DNA from: Paraglaciecola marina
Lineage (GTDB): Bacteria > Pseudomonadota > Gammaproteobacteria > Enterobacterales > Alteromonadaceae
NCBI RefSeq assembly: GCF_004360155.1
Contig: NZ_ML178721.1
Location: 124,001 to 188,000, forward strand
DNA: 64,000 nt
Reading direction: 5' to 3'
Shown here: positions 10,262 to 19,217 of the stretch, piece by piece
Numbering within the stretch: position 1 is the first letter of the stretch
Layout of the letters: each line of letters opens with the position of its first letter
Notes under the pieces: generated by a model
Databases searched by the model: none
Told to the model about the DNA's origin: nothing
What the model saw: only the letters and a program-made list of their open reading frames with translations
Translations under genes and position numbers: made by a program

Positions 10262-11734
10262 ATGCGTATCCAAAATAAGCTGTTTGCAATATTTTTTGTG
10301 ACAAGTGTTGTCTTGGTCACTGCTCAAGTACTCGTTATGCAATGGAGTATTGGCAAAGGTATGATTGACTACGTTAATAAGAAAGAGTTAGATGCACTTG
10401 ATAGTTTAGTTATATCACTTCAAGAGTTATATCAAGAAAAAGGTACTTGGGAATCATTAAAAAGTGATCATTTTTATTTTAAAAACCTTGTAGATAAGCA
10501 TATTCATAGTGATGACTCTGCTATTTTTGTTCCACCAAGGGGCGACAGACCTGGCTTTGGTGAAAGGAGGCCTCCTGGTATGAGGCATGGTGGGAATCGG
10601 CAAAACTCTTTTTCTGAGAGATTTGATTTTGACAGGCCACCGCCCCATGCAGTTACTTACGCTGTACTTGATCCAAACAAAAAATTAGTAGCGGGCATAT
10701 ATCGTAAGCAGTCTAAATTTGGATATCTTGATATTGTTGTAAACGATAAAGTGGTTGGATATTTAGCTGTATCGAGACATAACGAGTTGACTGCTGGCTA
10801 TGAGCTGAGTTTTGTAGAACAGCAGCAGATGTATGTATTACTTATAGCGCTGGGCTTAATAATTATCGCAATATTAGTGGCTCTGCCTCTAGCTAAACAT
10901 TTTGTTGATCCAATCAAGATCCTCACCACGTCTATGAGTAAACTTACCTCAGGACAATATGAGCAACGTATAAATTTAAAACGTAAAGATGAGTTTGCTC
11001 AACTTACCCGAGATTTTAATGAGTTGGCTGTCACTTTAGAGCAAAATGAGGAGGCTCGTAAACGTTGGTTAGCCGATATTTCCCATGAATTACGTACACC
11101 AGTCGCGGTTCTAAAAGGTGAAATGGAGTCTATGATTGATGGTGTTAGGCCTTTGTCTATGGAGAGGATTCAATCTTCACTTGAAGAAATAAACCAATTA
11201 GAACAATTGCTAAATGACCTACATGAATTGACACGAAGTGACTTAGGAACGATGCACTATCGCAAGAGTTGGGTTGAGTTACTACCTATAATTGAAGAAG
11301 TGTCGAATCAATTTGAAACTGTGTTGTCTGACAAGGGTATTAAGGTTGAGTTAATACCACAACATGCAAGTGTCCCTGTTTACGCTGATGTTACTCGATT
11401 GAAGCAACTTTTTAGTAACTTGTTAAGTAATGTGGCCAAATATGCTGTCGACGGTGATTTACTTAAAATTACTATGAAGCGTGTAGAAAATGGTGATTCA
11501 AAAGAAGCACAAATATTTTTTGAAGATAATGGACAAGGTGTGGATGAGCATGATCTTCCACAACTATTCGAGCATTTATTTAGAGTTGAAAACTCTAGGA
11601 ATAGAAAGACGGGTGGTAGTGGTTTAGGGTTATCGATATGTAAAAAAATTGTCGAAGCTCATCATGGAAGAATTACAGCTTTCTCTTCAGAAGTTGGCGG
11701 TTTAGGCATTAAAATTATCTTACCCTTGGAGTAA
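10262..11734 (+). CDS. BaeS-like sensor histidine kinase with Arg/Pro-rich periplasmic loop
   Basis: This is an inner-membrane sensor kinase for the response regulator encoded seven bases downstream. Residues 8-28 and about 190-212 are membrane helices flanking a periplasmic domain. A HAMP linker follows (about 212-262), then the HisKA box LADISHELRTPVAVLKGE with His275, and an ATPase domain with FEDNGQGVD and GGSGLGLSICKKIVEA. The order kinase-regulator matches baeS-baeR of E. coli, which controls envelope-stress and efflux genes. The periplasmic domain contains an unusual stretch (about 91-128) dense in Arg, Pro, Gly and Phe that may be the ligand site. The BaeS assignment rests on the partner and layout. 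Confidence 0.88.
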   Translation: MRIQNKLFAIFFVTSVVLVTAQVLVMQWSIGKGMIDYVNKKELDALDSLVISLQELYQEKGTWESLKSDHFYFKNLVDKHIHSDDSAIFVPPRGDRPGFGERRPPGMRHGGNRQNSFSERFDFDRPPPHAVTYAVLDPNKKLVAGIYRKQSKFGYLDIVVNDKVVGYLAVSRHNELTAGYELSFVEQQQMYVLLIALGLIIIAILVALPLAKHFVDPIKILTTSMSKLTSGQYEQRINLKRKDEFAQLTRDFNELAVTLEQNEEARKRWLADISHELRTPVAVLKGEMESMIDGVRPLSMERIQSSLEEINQLEQLLNDLHELTRSDLGTMHYRKSWVELLPIIEEVSNQFETVLSDKGIKVELIPQHASVPVYADVTRLKQLFSNLLSNVAKYAVDGDLLKITMKRVENGDSKEAQIFFEDNGQGVDEHDLPQLFEHLFRVENSRNRKTGGSGLGLSICKKIVEAHHGRITAFSSEVGGLGIKIILPLE

Positions 11735-11741
11735 AATAGAT

Positions 11742-12419
11742 ATGGAAAAACAACCTCATGTTCTTATTGTCGAAGATGAGAAAAAGTTAGCCTCACTTTT
11801 AGCTGATTATTTAAATTTATCGAATTTTGAAACCAGTTGTTTACATGACGGGCCTTCTGTTGAGCCATGGTTAGATGAAAATAAAGCCGATGTGATTTTA
11901 TTAGATCTGATGTTGCCAGGTAAAAGTGGCCTAGATATTTGTAAGTCAATTCGTACAACAAGCCAAGTCCCTATTCTAATGGTTACGGCTAAAGTTGAAG
12001 AAGTTGACCGTTTAATAGGGCTAGAGATTGGTGCAGACGATTATATATGTAAACCATTTAGCCCCAAAGAAGTAGTTGCTAGAGTCAAAGCTGTCTTAAG
12101 GCGTGCTAATCCACAAACTAAAAGTTTACTCCCATTTGAGCTTGATACTCACCGTTTAGTTATGTCTATTGGTCAACAATCCATCGCTTTAACTGCGGTT
12201 GAGTTTGAAATGATGGTATTGCTAAGCTCAGAGCCCGGTAGAATATTTTCTCGAGAGCAACTTATGACTACGTGTTATAGCGACCATCGAATTGTGAGCG
12301 ATAGAACCATAGATAGCCATATTAAAAAGCTTAGAAAGAAAATAGCAGTAATTGGGAATCAAGATTGGATCCAATCTGTCTATGGGGTGGGGTACAAGTT
12401 AGATGTGGATGCAGTGTAA
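11742..12419 (+). CDS. baeR: BaeR-like OmpR-family response regulator
   Basis: This 225-residue DNA-binding regulator is the partner of the upstream kinase. The receiver domain (about 5-120) has the acidic pair EDE at 11-13, the phosphoacceptor Asp55 in VILLDLMLPG, and the Lys of CKPFSP. The segment LIGLEIGADDYICKPFSPKEVVARVK is close to E. coli BaeR. A winged-helix domain (about 130-222) ends with SDRTIDSHIKKLRKK and VYGVGYK, typical of OmpR-type regulators. It is almost certainly translated from the same message as the kinase. Target genes cannot be told from the sequence; the neighbouring MFS genes are possible but unproven targets. Confidence 0.87.
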   Translation: MEKQPHVLIVEDEKKLASLLADYLNLSNFETSCLHDGPSVEPWLDENKADVILLDLMLPGKSGLDICKSIRTTSQVPILMVTAKVEEVDRLIGLEIGADDYICKPFSPKEVVARVKAVLRRANPQTKSLLPFELDTHRLVMSIGQQSIALTAVEFEMMVLLSSEPGRIFSREQLMTTCYSDHRIVSDRTIDSHIKKLRKKIAVIGNQDWIQSVYGVGYKLDVDAV

Positions 12420-12446
12420 TTTAAAGTTAAAGTGCATAACTAATCT

Positions 12447-13358
12447 CTAGATCAATTCCCCCATACTTTGTCTGATTTCTGGAATTGCTTTTAGTGTTAT
12501 CTCTAAAAATGCATCCACGGTAGCGCTGCTATTTTTATAATGCAGCTCAACAGGAATGTCAGAGGTTACCGACGCCAACTGTAAAAAGTGGCAAGCTGAA
12601 CTGTAAAGTTTACTAACACAATTTGGGGCAATGGCGACCCCTAATCCTGCTGCTACTTCGGTTACTAGGGTTTGCATATGTTTAGGTTGACTAACGATAT
12701 TAGGCGAAAATCCAGCTGATTTACAAATCGAAGTAGTCTCATCAAACAAGCTTAGCGCTTCGTCTCGGTTAAATATAATAAAATGCTCGTTGGCCAATTC
12801 CGACAAGTCGATAATCTCGCGAGTAGCTAATACATGGGTATCATTAACGATTGCCACCAGTTTATCTGTGTAGATAGTATGACTAGTAAACTCATCTTTT
12901 ATTATGCTTGGTAGCGGTCTTGAAAATCCTATATCAATCCGTTTGTTTTTAAATGCTTCTATTTGTTCAGTTGCTGTCATTTCATATATAACTACATGAA
13001 CATGTGGGTAGTGTAATCTGTATTTACGCACTAATGAGGCTATAAAGGTTAAACAGGCAGAGCTTAAATGGGCGATTCTAAGGGTACCTAGTTGACCATT
13101 ATGGGTACGCTGAACTTGTATTTTAGCTTGCTGTGTTAAGGCGATGATTTCCTGAGCGTCTTTTAATAATTGCTGTCCGGCAGCTGTGATAGCCACGTCT
13201 CTAGAATTTCGCTTAAACAAGCTAACACTTAGCTCATTTTCTAATGCTGATATATGTCGGCTTATAGCAGGTTGAACCGTATGTAATTCACGTGCCGCTT
13301 CTGAAAAGCTTTTATGTTTTGCCACAGCAATAAAGCTCATTAGTATTTTAATATCCAA
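12447..13358 (-). CDS. LysR-family transcriptional regulator
   Basis: This 303-residue regulator starts with the winged helix-turn-helix typical of the family (AARELHTVQPAISRHISALE), followed by a linker helix and a two-lobed effector-binding domain (about 90-300). It is transcribed divergently from an MFS transporter gene, the usual arrangement for a LysR regulator and its target. A 13-base palindrome of the T-N11-A type lies in the shared 107-base intergenic region. The inducer is unknown; the effector domain resembles the AlsR/BenM-like group of aromatic or small-acid sensors, but this is a weak inference. It converges on the baeR gene with 27 bases between stops. Confidence 0.88.
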   Translation of the reverse strand: MDIKILMSFIAVAKHKSFSEAARELHTVQPAISRHISALENELSVSLFKRNSRDVAITAAGQQLLKDAQEIIALTQQAKIQVQRTHNGQLGTLRIAHLSSACLTFIASLVRKYRLHYPHVHVVIYEMTATEQIEAFKNKRIDIGFSRPLPSIIKDEFTSHTIYTDKLVAIVNDTHVLATREIIDLSELANEHFIIFNRDEALSLFDETTSICKSAGFSPNIVSQPKHMQTLVTEVAAGLGVAIAPNCVSKLYSSACHFLQLASVTSDIPVELHYKNSSATVDAFLEITLKAIPEIRQSMGELI

Positions 13359-13382
13359 AATTCACCATTGATGCAATTTTTG

Positions 13383-13395
13383 TATAGATTCTATA
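13383..13395. promoter_or_regulatory. Candidate LysR-type binding site (T-N11-A palindrome)
   Basis: TATAGATTCTATA is a perfect palindrome around a central base and fits the T-N11-A rule of LysR regulators. It lies 25 bases upstream of the LysR start and about 70 before the divergent transporter, a common place for autoregulation. Confidence 0.45.
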
Positions 13396-13465
13396 AAATA
13401 ATAGCATTTTTATTATAATTTCATAATCAGTATTCTTTACACAACTTAATTAACAAGAGAGTTTT

Positions 13466-14641
13466 GTGAAGACTCAATCATCGGATAATAATTTAAGCCA
13501 CTTTCTGTTGCTCTTAATGACAACGGCTATAGCGGTAACAGCTGCTAACCTTTATTACGTGCAACCTATTTTGCCATTGATAGCCAAAGAGTTTGACCTA
13601 GGTGTATCTGAGCTTGGGAGTATCCCAGCTTTAAATCAGTTCGGTTATGCCCTTGCATTACTGTTCATCTCGCCGTTAGGTGACGCTATAGCAAGAAGAC
13701 GGGTTATAGCGGTATTGTCTTTAGTGTTAGTTGCATCAAGTTTTCTGGCGGCTTTTACACCAAGTTTTGTTGTTATAGTCACTGCCATGTTTTTTATTGG
13801 ACTAAGTGCCAATATTACACAGCAGCTCATTCCTTTTGCGGCTTCAATGGTTAAGCCCCAAAAAAAGGCAGCTACCTTAGGTACCTTAATGATGGGCCTT
13901 ACTTTAGGCATATTATTGTCGAGGACTGCCAGCGGATTTGTTGGTGAGCATTTTGGCTGGCGGGGTGTTTATATTATGTCAGGGATAGTTGCAGCCTTAT
14001 TTGGTCTGTTGTTGTATGTATTTTTACCTGTAAACAAACCTCAAAGTAATTTGCGTTATTGGCCCTTATTGCGAAGTACATTAAGCCTTTTTAAACGGCA
14101 TAAAGCATTACAACACTTTACCTTAGCGGGGGCATTCTGGTTTGCCGCTTTTAACGTACTTTGGGCAACTCTTGCAATCTACGTAAGTAATGGCCCTTTT
14201 AATTACAACGCACAACAAGCTGGCCTTTTTGGCGTAATTGCATTGGCAGGCGTAATTGGCGCAAAAGTATCAGGTAGGTGGGTTGATGTTTTAGGTTCTA
14301 AAACTCTGATTATGTTATCCCTGTTATTAATTGCCATAGGTTTTATTGTGACGGGTATATTTGCTGACAATTTAATGGCTCTGATCATAGGAGTTATTCT
14401 TATCGATTTTGGTGTGTTTAGTGCCCAAGTCTCTAACCAAGTTCGCGTCTTTAGTGTTGATGAAACGGCGCAAAGTAGGATCAATGGTATTTACATGTTG
14501 GGTTATTACATTGGCGGAGCGCTTGGTTCAATCGCAGGAATAAAAGCGTTTGCATTGTTTCAGTGGCATGGCGTGATTGCTGTGTCATTGGTGTTTATTA
14601 GTCTGAGTGCCATATTAAATTGCCGTGCTCAACAGGCTTAA
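13466..14641 (+). CDS. MFS transporter (DHA1-type efflux permease)
   Basis: The 391-residue protein is an inner-membrane major facilitator with about twelve hydrophobic segments. The N-terminal half begins with TTAIAVTAANLYYVQPILPLIA, typical of the YnfM/arabinose-efflux-like group, and the loop between helices 2 and 3 carries GDAIARRRVI, the expected motif A position. The start is GTG at 13466 with AAGAGAG upstream. Divergence from the LysR gene suggests that regulator controls it. Substrate unknown: such proteins export drugs, sugars or metabolites. A second MFS gene starts 38 bases downstream and may share the transcript. Confidence 0.88.
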   Translation: MKTQSSDNNLSHFLLLLMTTAIAVTAANLYYVQPILPLIAKEFDLGVSELGSIPALNQFGYALALLFISPLGDAIARRRVIAVLSLVLVASSFLAAFTPSFVVIVTAMFFIGLSANITQQLIPFAASMVKPQKKAATLGTLMMGLTLGILLSRTASGFVGEHFGWRGVYIMSGIVAALFGLLLYVFLPVNKPQSNLRYWPLLRSTLSLFKRHKALQHFTLAGAFWFAAFNVLWATLAIYVSNGPFNYNAQQAGLFGVIALAGVIGAKVSGRWVDVLGSKTLIMLSLLLIAIGFIVTGIFADNLMALIIGVILIDFGVFSAQVSNQVRVFSVDETAQSRINGIYMLGYYIGGALGSIAGIKAFALFQWHGVIAVSLVFISLSAILNCRAQQA

Positions 14642-14679
14642 AACCCTTACATATATAACAATAATTAATTGGATGATAA

Positions 14680-15828
14680 ATGAGCAAACTTTCTACTTTA
14701 GGCAGTGTCACCTTACTTTGCATTGCCTCTCTAACTATTATGGTGGGCTCTATCGTCGCCCCCGGCATGATAAGTATTTCAGCACAATTAGACGTAGCTG
14801 ATAACGCTATTTTACTGATAACACTGCCTGCTTTAGGGGCGGTTATTTTTGCCCCTATAGCTGGAAAATTAATTGATAAATACGGCGCTTATCCATCAGT
14901 GATTATTGGTATGTTTTTGTATGGTCTATTTGGTGCAGGCGCGATTTTCTTAGAGGGAGCTTTTTGGGTATTTACAAACAGGTTATTGCTAGGTGGTTTA
15001 ACTGCACTGGTAATGGCTAGCAGTACCGTGCTTATTTCACAGTGGTATCAGGGGCAAGAAAGACTAATTATGATAGCTAAACAAGGCATGGCTATTGAGT
15101 TAGGCGGAGTGATATTCCTATTTTTTGGTGGAATACTAGCAGCCCAATACTGGGCTTTACCATTTCTTTTATATCTAACTGCTTGGTTGTTTTTAATTAT
15201 GCTGCTGCTCTATGTCCCTAGGAATTCTGATGCTTCATTGGACAAAAGTGAGACTGAAAATGACGAGCAGATAGTACCTGATGGTTTGTCTTTAAAAAGT
15301 ATCTATTTGTTTTCAGTTTTATCTATGGGGACATTTTTTACTATTTTTGTTTTATTGCCATTTGCCATGCACACTCAAGGTTACGATGAACAACAAGTTG
15401 GTATTTTGCTTTCGTCTATTTCTCTAGTGGCTGTGATTGCAGCGAGCTTTATGCCAAGGCTAAGTAAAGTATTTGGTGAGCCAAAATTATTAGCTACAGC
15501 CTTTATAGTCTATGGCATTGCCTTTATATGTTTTATACAAACCGGCTTAATATTATTAATTGTTGGAGCGATTTTTAGCGGTATTGGATTCGGTTTTAGC
15601 ATACCTCTGTTAAACCATATGACTGTGAAACGTAGCAGTTACAAAGTTCGTGGTAAGAATCTATCCTATTTCACTATGGCTGTTTTTTCTGGGCAGTTTT
15701 TAACATCCTTCTTAGAAGGTTTATCTACTGAGCCTGCCAATGTATTTGGTTTTTTTATAGGGTTCTGCTGTTTACTTGCGCTTGGGTTATTTGTGACCTC
15801 AATTCGTACCCCACTTAAATCAAGTTAA
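14680..15828 (+). CDS. MFS transporter
   Basis: This is a second major-facilitator protein of 382 residues with about twelve hydrophobic segments and a central loop rich in Asp and Glu (about 180-205). The motif A region reads GKLIDKYGAYPS after helix 2. It is clearly not a duplicate of the preceding transporter: lengths and helix sequences differ. It starts 38 bases after the first MFS gene with a modest GGATGA site, so the two are probably co-transcribed under the LysR regulator. Substrate and direction of transport are unknown. A 208-base spacer with no clear terminator separates it from the TetR gene. Confidence 0.87.
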   Translation: MSKLSTLGSVTLLCIASLTIMVGSIVAPGMISISAQLDVADNAILLITLPALGAVIFAPIAGKLIDKYGAYPSVIIGMFLYGLFGAGAIFLEGAFWVFTNRLLLGGLTALVMASSTVLISQWYQGQERLIMIAKQGMAIELGGVIFLFFGGILAAQYWALPFLLYLTAWLFLIMLLLYVPRNSDASLDKSETENDEQIVPDGLSLKSIYLFSVLSMGTFFTIFVLLPFAMHTQGYDEQQVGILLSSISLVAVIAASFMPRLSKVFGEPKLLATAFIVYGIAFICFIQTGLILLIVGAIFSGIGFGFSIPLLNHMTVKRSSYKVRGKNLSYFTMAVFSGQFLTSFLEGLSTEPANVFGFFIGFCCLLALGLFVTSIRTPLKSS

Positions 15829-16001
15829 CCGTTTAACATTATTAGGCCGTTGCTTTGTATTCACACCAGGCCTTTATTCTTATTTGTTGTCCGTCATTAG
15901 CTTCAGCTCTTAGTGTTGCTATCAAAATAACGTTTGGTTTTTAATCATTCATTGTTATTGACTTTCTATTTCCATTTAAATATATTCATAAAATAATATT
16001 T

Positions 16002-16015
16002 GTTGGCTGTCCAAC
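16002..16015. promoter_or_regulatory. Candidate TetR-family operator
   Basis: GTTGG and CCAAC flank CTGT, giving a 14-base inverted repeat 22 bases upstream of the TetR gene start. TetR regulators usually bind such palindromes in their own promoters; assignment is by position only. Confidence 0.4.
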
Positions 16016-16036
16016 TTTTTTATTGTTGAGGAATAT

Positions 16037-16660
16037 ATGACTCTTGTAGCTAAACAACAAAAGCCCAGAAGAACTCAAGCAGAAATTCGAGTGTTTAGAG
16101 AAAAAGCACTTTTGAGGGCAGCTTTGGTAACGGTTGCTAAATTTGATATCGAAGGAGCCACAGTGGCGCGAATTTGCGCAGAAGCCGATGCTTCTCGAGG
16201 CTTGATTACACACTATTTTGATAATAAAGAAGACCTGTTGGTGGCAGCGTTAAGTAATTTATTTAACGAGGCACAAAGTTTTAAAGACGCTATTGCTAAA
16301 GATGACAACCTAAGTGCAATAACAAGAATACACGATATTGCTAATAGTAGTTTTCAGGCACCAGTATACACCTGGGAGATGGCTGCTGCGTGGCAAGCCT
16401 ATAGCAATGCCAGTCGATTTAATAAGGCGTATCAAGAACCAATTAGGCTTTCTACACAAAAGTTTATCAATACCGTTGCTCCACTTTTTAAGCTATTAGC
16501 TGCAGAGCAGCCTTTACGTCTTCAGCCTGAAGAAGCTGCTCGTGGGCTATTTATTTTTATAAACGGTTTATGGAATAGCATGGCTTCTGAAGAAAATGAC
16601 ATACGAGCTGAAGAAGCCATAATGCAATGTGATGTGTATATAAATGGGTGCTTAAAATGA
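16037..16660 (+). CDS. TetR-family transcriptional regulator (BetI-like)
   Basis: The 207-residue protein has the TetR N-terminal DNA-binding domain (about 20-66): an FREKALLRAALVTVAKFDIE helix, then ATVARICAEADASRGLITHYF, the helix-turn-helix with the family's conserved HYF. The all-helical C-terminal ligand domain most resembles the BetI group (segment APVYTWEMAAAWQAYSNAS). TTGAGGAA precedes the ATG. The oxygenase gene begins 57 bases downstream on the same strand and is the obvious regulatory target. No choline-oxidation genes are visible, so a BetI function is not supported; only the family is. Confidence 0.87.
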   Translation: MTLVAKQQKPRRTQAEIRVFREKALLRAALVTVAKFDIEGATVARICAEADASRGLITHYFDNKEDLLVAALSNLFNEAQSFKDAIAKDDNLSAITRIHDIANSSFQAPVYTWEMAAAWQAYSNASRFNKAYQEPIRLSTQKFINTVAPLFKLLAAEQPLRLQPEEAARGLFIFINGLWNSMASEENDIRAEEAIMQCDVYINGCLK

Positions 16661-16717
16661 ATATGTTTTTAGCATTACTCTATTAATCTAGTTTCAAATT
16701 AACTTAAGGTAATAAAT

Positions 16718-17581
16718 ATGGCGCAGTCATTATCTTGTAGAGAGATTATCGATCAATCTAACTATCCAATCGATGAAGTTGATAACCCTAAAAGACAAGA
16801 AGTAATAGAGCAGGTTCGGGCACAATTGGCTGTGGATGGTTGTGCGGTGGTGAGAAACTTTTTCAGTGAAGAAGGATTAAATGCCTTACTTGATGAAGCA
16901 AATGAGCGTAAACCAGATGCTTATTATTCGCCTAAAAAAGACTGTAATGTCTACTTAGGAAGCCCAGACGAGAGTCAATCTAAAGAGCATCCTAGAAATA
17001 TTTTTATGCCGCGAACTAATGGTTTTGTTCGCGCCGACACTTTTGATGAAGAGTCAGCTTCTAGGCGACTCTATTATTGGGAGCCATTGAAGCAGTTTTT
17101 AGCGGATTGTCTTGATAAGCCTGAATTGTTTATTTATGAAGACCCAATTTCAAACATGATTGTAAACGTGGGCAAAAAAGGCCAGCGGTTTAATTGGCAC
17201 TTTGACACGAATGAGTTCACTATTACCATGTTACTTAAGCCCGCCGTTAAAGGAGGGAATTTTGAATATGTTCCTAGCCTAAGAACGCCACAAGATGAGT
17301 GCTACGACGAGGTTAAAAAGGTACTAGATGGTGATCGTTCAAGAGTTAAAAGACTAGAGTTAAATGCTGGTGACTTGCAGTTTTTCTTGGGACGTTTTTC
17401 GCTGCATCAAGTAACAGAGAATCTCGGAGATGAAGACCGCTTGTTGCTTATTATGTCATTTACTGAACAACCTGGTGTGATTGGCAGTATGTACAGAGTT
17501 AAAGACTTATATGGAAAAGTCACTGCCGCGCATTTAGTTAATGAAGAAAGTCTTATACGCGCTGATGGATTGCTAGATTGA
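16718..17581 (+). CDS. 2-oxoglutarate/Fe(II)-dependent oxygenase
   Basis: This 287-residue cytoplasmic enzyme probably uses 2-oxoglutarate, oxygen and ferrous iron to hydroxylate or otherwise oxidise a small molecule. The iron triad is visible as His161-x-Asp163 in FNWHFDTNEF and His230 in FSLHQVTEN, with Arg241 after it as the likely 2-oxoglutarate ligand. A GGNFEYVP turn lies between them, as in the HalD/BesD-related family. True halogenases of that group replace the Asp by Gly; here Asp is present, arguing for hydroxylation. It follows a TetR regulator. The substrate is unknown; free amino acids or quaternary amines are guesses from the family and regulator type. Confidence 0.8.
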   Translation: MAQSLSCREIIDQSNYPIDEVDNPKRQEVIEQVRAQLAVDGCAVVRNFFSEEGLNALLDEANERKPDAYYSPKKDCNVYLGSPDESQSKEHPRNIFMPRTNGFVRADTFDEESASRRLYYWEPLKQFLADCLDKPELFIYEDPISNMIVNVGKKGQRFNWHFDTNEFTITMLLKPAVKGGNFEYVPSLRTPQDECYDEVKKVLDGDRSRVKRLELNAGDLQFFLGRFSLHQVTENLGDEDRLLLIMSFTEQPGVIGSMYRVKDLYGKVTAAHLVNEESLIRADGLLD

Positions 17582-17607
17582 GCACATCTAAAAGTAAATC
17601 AAAAAGG

Positions 17608-17651
17608 TTAAACAGCAGCCGAGTTTATGAAGTTACTAGGCTGCTATTTAA
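17608..17651. other. Long inverted repeat between the convergent oxygenase and ppx genes
   Basis: TTAAACAGCAGCC pairs with GGCTGCTATTTAA with one mismatch across an 18-base loop. It sits between two convergent stops, where a bidirectional terminator is expected, but the T runs are short. Confidence 0.4.
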
Positions 17652-17681
17652 CTATTGGTAGATTACTCGTTGTTATGTGGA

Positions 17682-19217
17682 TTAATTGTATTCCAAAGTA
17701 AAATCTAACTCTTTAAGATAATTACACTCTCGCTCAAGATCTGCGCTAAACACAGGTTTGTTTTGCAACCAATTTTCAGGAAGTTTTAGCGTTACGGTTT
17801 CACCTTTAGTGGTGATACTAAATTCAGGTAAAATGTTATCTTGGCGCTTAATATTCAAGAGTACCCCTAGGCGTAATAAGGTCATAAGTTTATGCACCTG
17901 CTCTTGGCCCAAAATAGTAAACTCGGGAATTTCATCTACTCTAATTTTTTTACGATGAAACCGTACTAAGGTAGCTAAGAGGTTTTGCTGTTCTTGGCCA
18001 AACCCTGGCAACTCAATATTTTGTAAAATATAGGCTGAGTGTCGTTGAATACCTCTGGTGTTTATTTGTAAACCCACTTCATGTAAAAGTGCTGCCCATT
18101 CAAGTAAGCTTTTTAACTCTTTGTTGTCTATTTTCCACGTCTTTTTACACTCTTGGTATAGCGTCATAGTGGTGTTTAGTACACGTTTGGCTTGCTCTAC
18201 ATCAACATCGTAGCGGGTGGCTAGGCTTTGGGCGCTGCGCTCACGAATATCTAGTTGTTGTAAGTGATCTTCCATTTCATACAACACTCCCTCACGTAAT
18301 GCAGCAGTAGAAAACTCCATAGTTTCAATTTTTAGGTTATTGAAAACTGCAATTAAAATAGATAACCCAGCCGCTAATACGGGTTGCCTGTCTATTGATA
18401 GCCCTTCTAATTTTAAGTTTTCACTGTTGCCTGCATCGCAACACAGGTCCATTAAGGCGTATAAATCACTTTTGGATACGCAATTCTCGGGAGTTGTGCT
18501 ATCTAAATGAGACGCTAATTCAATAATCACTTTAATTGTGCCAGAGGTACCAATACAGGTTTTCCAGCCTAATTGTCGATATTGTTTATCGATCATTTCT
18601 AATTCTTGCTGGGCGCTTGTTATAGCTTTCAGGAAGTTTTTTGGTTTTAACTCACCATTTTTAAAAAAGCGATTAGTGTAACTCACACAGCCCATTTGCA
18701 AACTACGGAGAATTTTAGGCTCAAAGGCTTCACCTATGATGAATTCTGTGGAGCCTCCGCCTATGTCTACAATCAAACGTTGGCCTTGCTGATGGTTGGT
18801 ATGGGCGACACCTTGATAGATTAGCCGAGCTTCTTCAACCCCTGCGATTACTTCAATTGGAAACGGAAATACAGACTTGGCGGCCTTCAAAAAGTCTTTA
18901 GCATTTTTGGCTTTGCGTAATGTATAGGTTGCCACAACGCGTACGTTTTCTGGTTCAAACCCTTGTAAGCTTTCAGCAATCACTTCTAGTGTTTGTAAGC
19001 CACGCTGTATTGCTTCCTCAGATAAAACTCCGTCTTTACCTAGACCGTCCGCCAAACGGACTTTTTGTTTGACACGGTGTAATATCTGTACTGAACCCGC
19101 AACGATTCGAGCTACCACAAGATGAAAGCTGTTAGAGCCAATATCTAAGGCGGCTACTTTACTACTATCGCGAACTTCGACACTGTCGAAAGCTGAGTTT
19201 ACATTAGGCATTGTCAC
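17682..19217 (-). CDS. ppx: Exopolyphosphatase / guanosine pentaphosphate phosphohydrolase
   Basis: Ppx removes terminal phosphates from long-chain polyphosphate and may also hydrolyse pppGpp. The 511-residue protein has the ASKHA-fold phosphate loops: ALDIGSNSFHLVVARIV near residue 23 and IVDIGGGSTEFIIG near 145, with the catalytic Glu region GVEEARLIYQG between. The C-terminal half is the helical HD-like domain (HEVGLQINTRGIQRHSAYIL). This length matches Ppx/GppA proteins. Its start overlaps the end of ppk by 14 bases, so the two are translationally coupled; making and degrading polyphosphate are thus set by one message. Confidence 0.95.
   Translation of the reverse strand: MTMPNVNSAFDSVEVRDSSKVAALDIGSNSFHLVVARIVAGSVQILHRVKQKVRLADGLGKDGVLSEEAIQRGLQTLEVIAESLQGFEPENVRVVATYTLRKAKNAKDFLKAAKSVFPFPIEVIAGVEEARLIYQGVAHTNHQQGQRLIVDIGGGSTEFIIGEAFEPKILRSLQMGCVSYTNRFFKNGELKPKNFLKAITSAQQELEMIDKQYRQLGWKTCIGTSGTIKVIIELASHLDSTTPENCVSKSDLYALMDLCCDAGNSENLKLEGLSIDRQPVLAAGLSILIAVFNNLKIETMEFSTAALREGVLYEMEDHLQQLDIRERSAQSLATRYDVDVEQAKRVLNTTMTLYQECKKTWKIDNKELKSLLEWAALLHEVGLQINTRGIQRHSAYILQNIELPGFGQEQQNLLATLVRFHRKKIRVDEIPEFTILGQEQVHKLMTLLRLGVLLNIKRQDNILPEFSITTKGETVTLKLPENWLQNKPVFSADLERECNYLKELDFTLEYN

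Noticed and set aside
16718-17581. Reading the oxygenase as a BesD-type halogenase
   Set aside because: The iron triad has His-x-Asp; halogenases of that group need Gly at the Asp position.
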